Source: Erysipelotrichaceae bacterium (GTDB lineage Bacteria > Bacillota_I > Bacilli_A > Erysipelotrichales > Erysipelotrichaceae). Taken from it: a stretch of 20,886 nucleotides of DNA. The stretch lies in contig DXZE01000037.1 in assembly GCA_019415435.1 (NCBI GenBank), forward strand, positions 1 through 20,886. The letters run 5' to 3'. Shown here piece after piece: positions 1 through 6,854 of this stretch. How positions within the stretch are numbered: position 1 is the first letter of the stretch; each line of letters starts with the position of its first letter. The position numbers were made by a program, and so were the translations under genes. The notes beneath the pieces are model-generated. The model was not told the DNA's origin and did not search any database. It saw only the letters and a list, made by a program, of their open reading frames with translations.

Positions 1-161
1 ACTTTGAACATTTTATCTTGAAATGTTTCTTTACTATTTTTATCAAAATATATCTCTGTTATAAAGGTCTTTCCATTTATCTTTTTTGTAAAAATACCAT
101 CAGGCTTTTGATGTTGTTCTGTCTGTATTTCTTTAATATCTGTTTTCTCATTTTCTGCCAT
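1..161 (-). CDS. tnpW: TnpW-family transposon-encoded protein, partial (runs off the left edge)
   Basis: Fifty-three residues are visible before the window edge; the gene continues to the left. The start ATG (159-161) has a strong GAGGAGGA ribosome site five bases upstream. After a charged N-terminus come the segments DGIFTKKINGKTFITEIYF and SKETFQDK, which match my memory of the TnpW family, small proteins of unknown function carried by Tn4451/Tn1549-like integrative elements. It lies directly downstream of the serine recombinase on the same strand, 80 bases after that frame ends. The family name is from pattern recognition only; that it belongs to a mobile element is better supported by the neighbour. 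Confidence 0.7.
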   Translation of the reverse strand, partial: MAENEKTDIKEIQTEQHQKPDGIFTKKINGKTFITEIYFDKNSKETFQDKMFK

Positions 162-241
162 TTAGTTCCTCCTCTCGACTTGCACAAAAAAAGATTTCCT
201 GTGATTAGGAAACCTCTTTTGCTATTGGTTGATATTTAGTT

Positions 242-877
242 TTAGGTTGTTGCTTGTAGTTTCTTTTTAGCTCTATATTCTCTTGCTTTTAATTTTTCAT
301 ACTCTCGGCACTTTTCAAGGTTTTTGGCTCGGTATTCTTTGTAATATGCCCTACGATATGCTCTGGCTTTTTCTTTCTTTGCTTCTTCTATTTCTTCCCT
401 CATTTCTATCATTTCCTGTTCTGTCGGCTCTATCTGTTTTGTAAGTTCATTTTCAAATTTTCCGATATAGTTGAAATACACTTCTATTCGCTGAACCGCA
501 TATTTTGCTCTTTTGACATCTCTTTCATGCACAACAATTTTACTGATAAACTCATTGATAATAGTTGGGGTAAGTTCTTCAAAGTTTGAATAGCTTTCTG
601 CCAGTCTGATAAATTTCTTTGCCCTTTGATTTGCATTTTCGCATTCGGATAAACGTTCTTTGATTTCTTCTTTTTCTGCTTTTAAGGTGTAGTATTCTTC
701 TGCATACTTTCTTGATAACTGCTCATAGCGTTCTGTATCCATATTTCCAAGTGCATTATCTTCATAGAGCTTATTCATCACTCTTTCTATCTGTTGCATT
801 CGGTCTGTGATTTGTGGCATACGCTTTTGGTTCTTCTTGACTTCTTCGATTTGCTCTTTATACAGACTATCTTTCAC
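242..877 (-). pseudogene. C-terminal coiled-coil fragment of the serine recombinase
   Basis: This is the in-frame continuation of the recombinase after the TAA at 905-907; 878-904 are nine open sense codons between the stop and the GTG at 877. It is rich in Glu, Lys and Arg with heptad-like spacing, as in the coiled-coil arm of large serine recombinases, and contains TPTIINEFISKIVVHE and IEVYFNYIGKF, which are typical of the C-terminal region of Tn4451-type enzymes. The tail (RAYRRAYYKEYRAK and similar) is very basic. No ribosome site precedes the GTG, so independent translation is unlikely; I read this as the dead 3' part of one gene. Restart or readthrough cannot be excluded from sequence. 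Confidence 0.8.
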
Positions 878-904
878 AAGTTTTTCAAACTCTACTTTAT
901 TTTT

Positions 905-2080
905 TTAAGAATACTGTGCTATCTTTCGTAAGACTTCTGCGATATTTTCCATAACATCGTCTACGTCAATGCGATGTGGAGAATGGCATTTGGGGTGTTT
1001 GGCTTTGCCTTTGGCATATTCACTGCAATAGGTTACATGCTGTACTTTTTTGTTTTTGTGTATGGTGCGAATGTGCATTTTCGTTCCACAATCTTTACAG
1101 TACATCAAGCCTGATAGTGCGTGAATTTCTCCGTCTCCGTTTGGTCTTTTGACAGGTGTGTTTTTTAGCATACGCTCTACATTTTCAAAGGTAGTTCTAT
1201 CTATTATCGGCTCATGGACATTTTCTGTTATTTGCCATTTGCTTTTATCTACATAATGGTTTCTCTTATCTCTGTAATGCTTTTCAGTCTTGAAATTGAC
1301 TACATCGCCACAATACTCTTGCCTTTTCAGTATGCGTGTTATGGTTGCTTTGTTCCAGTTATATCTGTTTTCTTCGTTTAGGGGTTTGCTTTTGGCTGTT
1401 CCTCTATCTTGTCGTTTCATGTAAAAGGTTGGGGTTAGTATTTCTTTTTCCTTCAGATAAATGGCTATCTGATTTCTGTTTTTACCCTCCATAAATAGCC
1501 TAAAAATGAGTTTTACAACTTCGGCAGCTTCTCTATCGACTATCCAATAATCTTTGTTCTCAGGGTCTTTTATATAGCCGTATGGGGCTTCTGTTGCGAC
1601 AGGCTTTCCGTTTGCTCCTTTGGTCTTTATTCCTGTTTTTACTTTCTTGCTGATGTCTCTTGCATACCACTCTGACATGATGTTGATAAATGGGGCAAAT
1701 TCCAATGTGTTTTGGTCAATACTGTCTATACCGTTATTGATGGCGATAAAGCGTACATTGTTTCTTCTAAATATCTCCATCGCATTTCCTACTTGGAGAT
1801 AATCTCTTCCCCATCTTGTCATATCTTTCATGATGACAATTCCTATTTTGCCTTGTTCTACATCGTTTATCATCTGTGTATAGGCACAGCGGTCAAAGAA
1901 CCTACCGCTTTCGTCATCGTCGATATAGTGGCGAATGTTTATCAGCTTTTTATCTCTTGCATACCTTTCTAAAAATGCTTTTTGATTGACAATACTATTA
2001 CTCTCGCCACCGTCTCTATCTTCATCACCAACTGAAAGGCGGGAGTATAGTGCTGTGATTTTGTTTGTGTATTCTATCAT
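905..2080 (-). CDS. Large serine recombinase (Tn4451/TndX-like), stopped early by an in-frame TAA
   Basis: Site-specific recombinase of the large serine family, which excises and integrates Tn4451-like and conjugative elements. The 391-residue frame holds an N-terminal resolvase catalytic domain (catalytic Ser in ALYSRLSVGDED; DMTRWGRDYLQVGNAMEIF further on), then the recombinase domain (about residues 150-300), then a zinc ribbon (MYCKDCGTKMHIR followed by YCSEY and KCHSPHR). Translation should end at TAA 905-907, just before the coiled-coil C-terminal part. The next frame (242-877) is in the same register only nine sense codons further on, so one substitution splits what was a gene of about 612 residues. 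The start ATG has AAAGGAGG eight bases upstream. The catalytic domain is complete, but loss of the coiled coil normally impairs synapsis control, so I expect little or no function. Base composition is visibly AT-richer than the ars and mal genes. Confidence 0.9.
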   Translation of the reverse strand: MIEYTNKITALYSRLSVGDEDRDGGESNSIVNQKAFLERYARDKKLINIRHYIDDDESGRFFDRCAYTQMINDVEQGKIGIVIMKDMTRWGRDYLQVGNAMEIFRRNNVRFIAINNGIDSIDQNTLEFAPFINIMSEWYARDISKKVKTGIKTKGANGKPVATEAPYGYIKDPENKDYWIVDREAAEVVKLIFRLFMEGKNRNQIAIYLKEKEILTPTFYMKRQDRGTAKSKPLNEENRYNWNKATITRILKRQEYCGDVVNFKTEKHYRDKRNHYVDKSKWQITENVHEPIIDRTTFENVERMLKNTPVKRPNGDGEIHALSGLMYCKDCGTKMHIRTIHKNKKVQHVTYCSEYAKGKAKHPKCHSPHRIDVDDVMENIAEVLRKIAQYS

Positions 2081-2604
2081 GGCATTATCCTCCTTTTCTC
2101 GTGTCTATATATCACTCCTGTTCAGTTAATATTATGCAACCCATTATGCTGTACCGCCCTCTGTAACGTTTCTGGCGGTGTTATGATCTCGGATGAATGC
2201 AAGCATCAGCGAGCAACTCCTGACTTTCTAAATTGCAGGCTTTGATACGCCATCTGTTCCTAAGCTGCAGGTTAAGATTATAAAACAAGAAAAAAGAGAA
2301 ACACCAAGTGCTGCTCCTAACAGCAAGTAACAATGATTATGACTGGTACCTGCGGATATTTGGAAAAGTTACTTCCACCCTATATCTTTGCAATGGTAAG
2401 TTCCAGTCAAGCGTATTGGGCAACTGGAATTTAATTTTCCAATTGACCTCTCCCGATTTAATGTTTCAATAGTTTTTAGGGATTCTCAGTTACTGTGCAA
2501 GCAGTGTCTTTGTAATAAAAAGTCAATTTTCGCTCGTTGAGGTAGCCCCCCAATCCCCTTGAACATCTCATGCGGAGATAGCTGTGCATTCCTACGGAAC
2601 ACTA

Positions 2605-2648
2605 TAAAAAGCGGCGTCCTTACTCATACAAGATGATCAGAGAACGCC
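2605..2648 (-). terminator. Probable rho-independent terminator downstream of the ars operon
   Basis: On the minus strand GGCGTTC pairs with GGACGCC (7 bp including one T-G pair) across a 22-base loop, followed by GCTTTTT. It lies about 200 bases after arsC in the direction of ars transcription. The loop is long, so strength is uncertain. Confidence 0.45.
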
Positions 2649-2672
2649 ACTTCCGCAGTACATATTGTATTT

Positions 2673-2696
2673 GCTCTGCCTTTCGAACGGCAGAGC
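2673..2696. terminator. Hairpin GCTCTGCC/GGCAGAGC, possible weak terminator
   Basis: A perfect 8-bp inverted repeat with an 8-base loop (TTTCGAAC) is visible. The tail is T-rich but interrupted (CATTTTACATTTT) on the plus strand and not T-rich on the minus strand. Which transcript it serves is unclear; it may simply be an ars operon 3' structure. Confidence 0.35.
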
Positions 2697-2850
2697 CATT
2701 TTACATTTTGAATAGTTGTCTTACTTCGTCAGTCTGATGATAATCAGATACATAATTGTTCGCTCCTAGGAAGACTACATGAAGCAGATGATATTGTGCA
2801 TATTCAATTTTGTCCTCTCCGGAATCAAGACTATAATCGGGAGGACGGCA

Positions 2851-3237
2851 TTAAACCTCAAAATTTCGTTTTATATGTTCCTGTATCTGCCCTATCACTT
2901 TAAGATATGCTTCATCTTCCTTCCCGGTCGGATCTTCAAGTCCCCAGTCATCATCAAACGTCCTGCCGATATAAGGGCAGGTTACGCCGCAGCCCATGGA
3001 AATGGCAATATCCGGAGCTGGAATGTCACGGATCGTCTTCGAATACTGCGCCGACATGTCTATGCCGAACGCTTCTTTCATGATACGGACGGCATTCGGA
3101 TCAATCTGGCTCTGCGGAGCAGAGCCGGCTGAGTAAAATGTATATCCTTTGTATCCGGCATGTCTGGCCAGTGCTTCTGCGATCTGGCTGCGGCAGGCAT
3201 TATGGGTGCAGATAAAAGCTACGATTTTATCTGCCAT
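2851..3237 (-). CDS. arsC: Arsenate reductase ArsC (low-molecular-weight phosphatase fold)
   Basis: Cytoplasmic enzyme reducing arsenate to arsenite, which the neighbouring Acr3 pump then exports. The start ATG at 3237 (MADKIVAF) gives 128 residues, a normal family length; a longer reading from 3267 would lie inside acr3. The CX5R phosphate-binding loop is C10-THNAC-R16 followed by S17. Two further cysteines (C83, C87 in MGCGVTCPYIG) and the DWGLEDPTGK segment fit the thioredoxin-coupled ArsC type that passes a disulfide through three cysteines, although their spacing (C-x3-C) is tighter than in the staphylococcal pI258 enzyme. The start overlaps the end of acr3 by 11 bases, so the two are probably translationally coupled. 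It is the last gene of the ars operon. Confidence 0.93.
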   Translation of the reverse strand: MADKIVAFICTHNACRSQIAEALARHAGYKGYTFYSAGSAPQSQIDPNAVRIMKEAFGIDMSAQYSKTIRDIPAPDIAISMGCGVTCPYIGRTFDDDWGLEDPTGKEDEAYLKVIGQIQEHIKRNFEV

Positions 3238-4279
3238 CCGCAAACCATCCTTTCGTCCTGTTGGCAATCTTCACCAGCGTGAGCATGACCGGAACCTCTG
3301 TCAATACGCCTACCGTTGTAGCAAGCGCTGCAGGACTTGTTGTTCCAAACAAAGCAATGGCGACAGCAACAGCAAGTTCAAAGAAGTTTGATGCACCAAT
3401 CATACCGGCAGGCGCCGCGATTTCAAATGGCAGCCGTACCAGCTTACTCGCGCCATAAGCTATAAAGAAAATCACAAATGTCTGGATTATGAGAGGAACC
3501 GCAATCAGCACAATATGAAGCGGATTGCCAAGGATCACCTCTGCCTGTGAGCTGAAGATGATCACCAGAGTCAGCAGAAGTCCGATCGTTGTAGCATTGT
3601 CAAACTTGTGGACAAACACATTTTCCAGATAGTCTTTTCCTCTCTTTTTGGTCACCGCAATACGAGTGATCACGCTTCCTGCCAGAGGAATCACCACAAA
3701 AAGGAAGATGCTGACGAATAGCGTGCTATACGGCACAGATACGTTGGAAACACCCAGCAGGAACTTCACAATTGGCACGAAGGCAACCAGAATGATCAGG
3801 TCATTGGTTGCCACCTGCACCACCGTATAGGCTGGATTGCCGTTCACCAGCGTACTCCAGACAAATACCATCGCCGTGCAGGGAGCCGCTCCAAGCAGTA
3901 CAGCGCCAGCCAGATACTGGGTCGCCAGATCTGGTGTGATGAAATTCTTAAATATCACAAAGAGAAACAGCGAAGCAAATCCGTACATCGTAAACGGCTT
4001 GATCAGCCAGTTGACAACCCATGTGACGAAGAGACCTTTCGGATTCTTCCCGACCTCCTTCACACTCTGGAAATCCACCTTTATCATCATCGGATAGATC
4101 ATAATCCAAATGAGAATCGCAATCGGTATGGAGATCCCAGAAATTTCCATCCGCCCCAGCATCTCCGGCACGGCCGGTATGAAATGGCCGATCAGAATAC
4201 CGGCACCCATGCAGAGCAGAACCCATACGGTCAGATATTTTTGAAAAAAGCTGATCCCAGCCTGTCGTTTTGTTTCCAT
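3227..4279 (-). CDS. acr3: Arsenite efflux permease, Acr3 family
   Basis: Integral membrane carrier that extrudes arsenite. The sequence is strongly hydrophobic with about ten membrane segments. The conserved cysteine region GAVLLGAAPCTAMVFVWS (C134) and the late LTEVPVMLTLVKI segment are hallmarks of Acr3 (bile/arsenite/riboflavin transporter superfamily), not ArsB. I chose ATG 4279 (METKRQAG) because GGAAAGGA sits eight bases upstream; this gives 350 residues. A GTG at 4300 and an ATG at 4288 are in frame, but the first would place the ribosome site inside the gene. It lies between arsR (94 bases upstream) and arsC (11-base overlap) on one transcript. Confidence 0.93.
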   Translation of the reverse strand: METKRQAGISFFQKYLTVWVLLCMGAGILIGHFIPAVPEMLGRMEISGISIPIAILIWIMIYPMMIKVDFQSVKEVGKNPKGLFVTWVVNWLIKPFTMYGFASLFLFVIFKNFITPDLATQYLAGAVLLGAAPCTAMVFVWSTLVNGNPAYTVVQVATNDLIILVAFVPIVKFLLGVSNVSVPYSTLFVSIFLFVVIPLAGSVITRIAVTKKRGKDYLENVFVHKFDNATTIGLLLTLVIIFSSQAEVILGNPLHIVLIAVPLIIQTFVIFFIAYGASKLVRLPFEIAAPAGMIGASNFFELAVAVAIALFGTTSPAALATTVGVLTEVPVMLTLVKIANRTKGWFADGR

Positions 4280-4373
4280 TGACGTCATCCTTTCCGGCAC
4301 ATCAGACAGTGCCGATTTTTCTCAACAGTTTCTGAATTCATTCCCAGAATCTGATTCTGAATAAAACTCCATA

Positions 4374-4685
4374 TCATTTGCAGTCACACTTTCCATCGGT
4401 GCAGCCGGTTATTCTCTTACACTCCAGTGTGCCAATAAAACGCTGGAAATCCCGCAAAGTTTCACAATTCAAAGAATAGTAACTCCATTTGCCATCTTTC
4501 CGGACATTCACCAATCCACTGTCGCAGAGAATCTTCATGTGATGGGAAAGAGTTGGCTGCGTAATATTAAATTCCTCAAGAATTGTGCAGGCACACTTCT
4601 CACATCCGGAAAGCATCTGCACGATCTTCAGTCGGTTCGGATCTCCGAGAGCCTTGCAGATGGAAGAAACAGTGTCAGCATCCAT
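4374..4685 (-). CDS. arsR: ArsR-family arsenite-responsive repressor
   Basis: Winged-helix repressor that releases its operator when arsenite binds. The start ATG 4685 (MDADTVSS) has AAAGGAGA about six bases upstream and gives 103 residues, the usual ArsR size; upstream in-frame ATGs would extend into the operator. The DNA-reading helix is ITQPTLSHHMKIL (41-53). Candidate metal ligands are C28, C31 and C33 (GCEKCACTIL), corresponding to the CVC-type site of ArsR. The C-terminus is also cysteine-rich (C89, C95, C100, C102), which may give a second thiol site. It is the first gene of the arsR-acr3-arsC operon, so it should repress itself through the inverted repeat at 4704-4757. Confidence 0.93.
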   Translation of the reverse strand: MDADTVSSICKALGDPNRLKIVQMLSGCEKCACTILEEFNITQPTLSHHMKILCDSGLVNVRKDGKWSYYSLNCETLRDFQRFIGTLECKRITGCTDGKCDCK

Positions 4686-4703
4686 AGAAACTCTCCTTTC
4701 ATA

Positions 4704-4757
4704 CATTGACATATATCTATGTGAAAGCATACAGCTGCATATTGATATATGTCAATG
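4704..4757 (-). promoter_or_regulatory. ars promoter within a 14-bp inverted-repeat operator
   Basis: CATTGACATATATC (4704-4717) and its exact reverse complement GATATATGTCAATG (4744-4757) are separated by 26 bases. On the minus strand the upstream arm supplies a -35 TTGACA (4751-4756), and 18 bases later TATGCT serves as -10, so the second arm falls around the transcription start. A repressor dimer on either arm would block RNA polymerase. This matches the position expected for ArsR. Confidence 0.8.
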
Positions 4758-4826
4758 TAATTTCAATATATTCCAGATCTATGGCGCCCGCTTCTCAGCT
4801 TCTATTCTTCTTTAACACGTTTCGGA

Positions 4827-5270
4827 TCACTTAGTTTGTGTCCTGTCTTTGCTTTCAGCGTTCTCTCCCTGCCTTTTGAGGATCATCTCAGCATTCCTTT
4901 TTGCGTTGGCAAGATTCCGCATCCGTTCCCACTCGGTGCGGTACTGCGCATACTCTGCATTCTTCTCCTTGGCAAGAAGGGTGAACTCTTCATTCAGCTC
5001 CACAATTCTTGGAATCTTCTTTAACTCCAGCTGATCAAATGCCTCCTTCGCCGCCTTGTGCAGTGTGATCTCCTGCCGGTGCGCTTCAAAGATTTTCCGG
5101 CTGTATCCCGCCTTCCGGTATGCCGCATAGGTATCCCGTGTCTTGCTGTAGTTGATGATATGCGTCCGCAGTTCTCTGATCTTCTGCATCCGTGCTTCTT
5201 TCTGTTTGATATCGGAAAGCAGATGATCCATCTGCAATGTGGCTTCTTTTGCCATCTGATCCTTAAACAT
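4827..5270 (-). pseudogene. C-terminal fragment of a conjugative-element relaxase
   Basis: A soluble, charged, probably helical 147-residue frame. The segment LRTHIINYSKTRDTYAAYRKAGYSRKIFEAH followed by HKAAKEAFDQL resembles what I remember of the C-terminal region of relaxases of Tn1549-like integrative conjugative elements; the nickase domain with its catalytic Tyr and metal histidines is absent. The natural 3' end (RTQTK, then TGA) is present, so the gene lost its 5' part. The frame now begins at an ATG overlapping the end of the IS66 tnpA remnant. Homology probably starts about five residues in, at MAKEATLQMD, which makes 5258-5270 a junction. It lies just upstream of the ars promoter on the same strand. 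Function as a relaxase is not possible. Confidence 0.7.
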
Positions 5271-5597
5271 AACTGGCCGCCTTCATGATTCGAATCAGCA
5301 GTTCATCAGAGATGCCGTCATTGATATCAATAACCGCTTCCCCGATATGAATTTGTGCGGCAGGTTTACGATTAGTACAGCTGACAGTGTTCATAACAGG
5401 CTTTGATAACGATTCAGCCTGAACTTCATCTTTCTGAATAAAGCATAATTAACTGCTTTGCGGTGCCAGTAATAATATACCTTTAGACTCAGATTGTTCT
5501 GATTACAATACTCTTTGACAGTAAGTCCAGACTCTTCCTGATCTTTAAAGCGCTTGAGCCAAAGCTGAAACTTCATATCACTCTTTGATAGGTACAT
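5263..5597 (-). pseudogene. tnpA: IS66-family accessory gene tnpA, frameshifted
   Basis: IS66 elements carry a small tnpA ahead of tnpB and the tnpC transposase. The N-terminal part (5597 down to about 5432) reads MKFQLWLKRFKDQEESGLTV and then KEYCNQNNLSLKVYYYWHRK, the recognition-helix region of this family. The original frame then ends early at 5391-5393. One register over, the sequence resumes as KDEVQAESLSKP and later IHIGEAVIDINDGISDELL, the usual C-terminus, ending at TAA 5263-5265. A single lost base in the AGAAAG stretch near 5431-5436 explains it; the corrected length of 111 residues is normal. No tnpB or tnpC follows. The AGAAAG is not a convincing programmed-slip site. Confidence 0.8.
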
Positions 5598-5644
5598 ACT
5601 CCCAAACCTGCAGCTTTCACTGGATATCAGTATCCTAAAGATGC

Positions 5645-6843
5645 CCGGTTTTTGGGAGCTTTCATACGTACGGGTTATTTACCGTTTACAATTACCTTTG
5701 GCTATACCATGATCATGTCAGAAACTGCGTTAGGCAGGATGACTAGAAAAAGTCCAGTTGGTGCATTGGCCATTTTGGCTACAGTTTTGGATATCGCTTT
5801 GGTGGATGGATCAATGCCATTATTCCGGTATTGATTGTTCCTTACTACAGTGTCATTGGCGGATGGATGTTTAAATATTTATTTATGTATCTCATTGGTC
5901 AAGGAAATGTACTGGCTCAGAATGGATACTTTTCCTCTTTTATTTCTGACAGCGGCAGTGTTGTTTTCTGGTTTGTCCTCTATTCTCTGCTTACTTTAGT
6001 TGTAATTTATCGGGGCGGACAGAATGGAATTGAGAAGGTATCAAGTGTCATGATGCATGTTCTTGTGATTCTGGCAATTATCATTGCAATCTATTGTATG
6101 AGCCGGCCTGGTGCTTTGGCGGGTGTCGCCGCTTGGGACAGATGTTTTATTCTTTATCAATCGCCATGGGAATTCTTATTACGTTTGGATTATATATGCG
6201 AAAAGATACCAGTATGGAAACAAGCTCCCTGCAGGTAGAACTGGCCGATACTCTTGTAGCAGTGCTCGCTGGCCTTATGGTGATTCCAGGGGTCTTTTCC
6301 TTCTCACATGGGGATACACAAGCTGTACTGCAGTCTGGTCCATCTCTGATGTTTATCACTAAGTATTCCAATCTATGGCAGGCGGACAGTTCATTGGTCT
6401 TTTGTTTTTCGTACTTGTTCTTTTTGCGGCACCTCTTCCATTGCCTTAACAGAATCAGCCGTTTCTACCTTTGAAGATGAGCTGCATTTGGATAGAAAAA
6501 AGCCGTTATCTTAATGGCAGTTATTCAGGCAGCTTTAGGCTTATTAAGCTGTCTTGGCTTTGGCGTTTGGCGCTTTCTCAGACCATTCGGCATGGATTTT
6601 CTGGATTTCTTTGACTTCTTAACCAATTCGGTGATGATGCCAATTGCGGCTGTATGCACTTGCGTGCTTATTTTAATAGTCGTCAAGATACAAAATATTG
6701 AAAAAGAAATTACAGGAAATGGTTCTTTAAAGTTTTACCTGAGAAAAATCTATGAATTTGTACTAAAGTATTTAAGTGTCACTTTTGTAGTTATTATTTT
6801 GGTGTCTTCTGTCCTCAATGCATTAGGCATCATTCATATGTAA
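5645..6843 (+). pseudogene. Sodium:neurotransmitter-symporter-family transporter, truncated and frameshifted
   Basis: Remnant of an SNF-family sodium-coupled transporter for amino acids or similar solutes. Readable blocks in order are FGYTMIMSETALGRMTRKSP, then IVPYYSVIGGWMFKYLFMYL, then GQMFYSLSIAMGILITFGLY, then SMAGGQFIGLLFFVLVLFAA, then ALTESAVSTFEDELHLDRKK, and finally a long hydrophobic C-terminus ending at 6843. They lie in different registers. Breaks fall near 5790 (one G lost), 6115-6125 (with a missing segment), about 6360, about 6430, and 6496-6501 (one A lost from a run). The N-terminal membrane helix is missing; homology fades near 5645 next to the IS66 remnant, suggesting the element truncated it. 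It sits 11 bases upstream of pepC, so the pair was probably a peptide/amino-acid operon. Confidence 0.85.
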
Positions 6844-6854
6844 AAGGAGGCTTT

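Larger units (their letters stand above)
2081..2850. other. Long gene-poor stretch between recombinase and arsC; probable element edge
   Basis: No convincing gene lies here. Visible items are a 6-bp inverted repeat ACCGCC/GGCGGT (2153-2158, 2174-2179), short frames on both strands around 2280-2580 without good starts, and two hairpins listed separately (2605-2648, 2673-2696). Large serine recombinase genes commonly sit next to one end of their element, so the attachment site of the Tn4451-like element may fall in the first few hundred bases. I cannot identify the crossover dinucleotide or a duplicated core from one end alone. Confidence 0.5.

Noticed and set aside
2100..2800. Group II intron or known riboswitch in the gene-poor stretch
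   Set aside because: I see no domain V-like hairpin, GTGCG start or reverse transcriptase, and no match to riboswitch cores that I can recognise.
2779..3132. Plus-strand open frame opposite arsC
   Set aside because: It is antisense to a motif-complete arsC, has no ribosome site and no recognisable motif; it is open only because of arsC codon usage.
5425..5440. Programmed frameshift in IS66 tnpA
   Set aside because: The AGAAAG context is not a usual slippery heptamer, and IS66 tnpA is normally made without a shift. A lost base is simpler.
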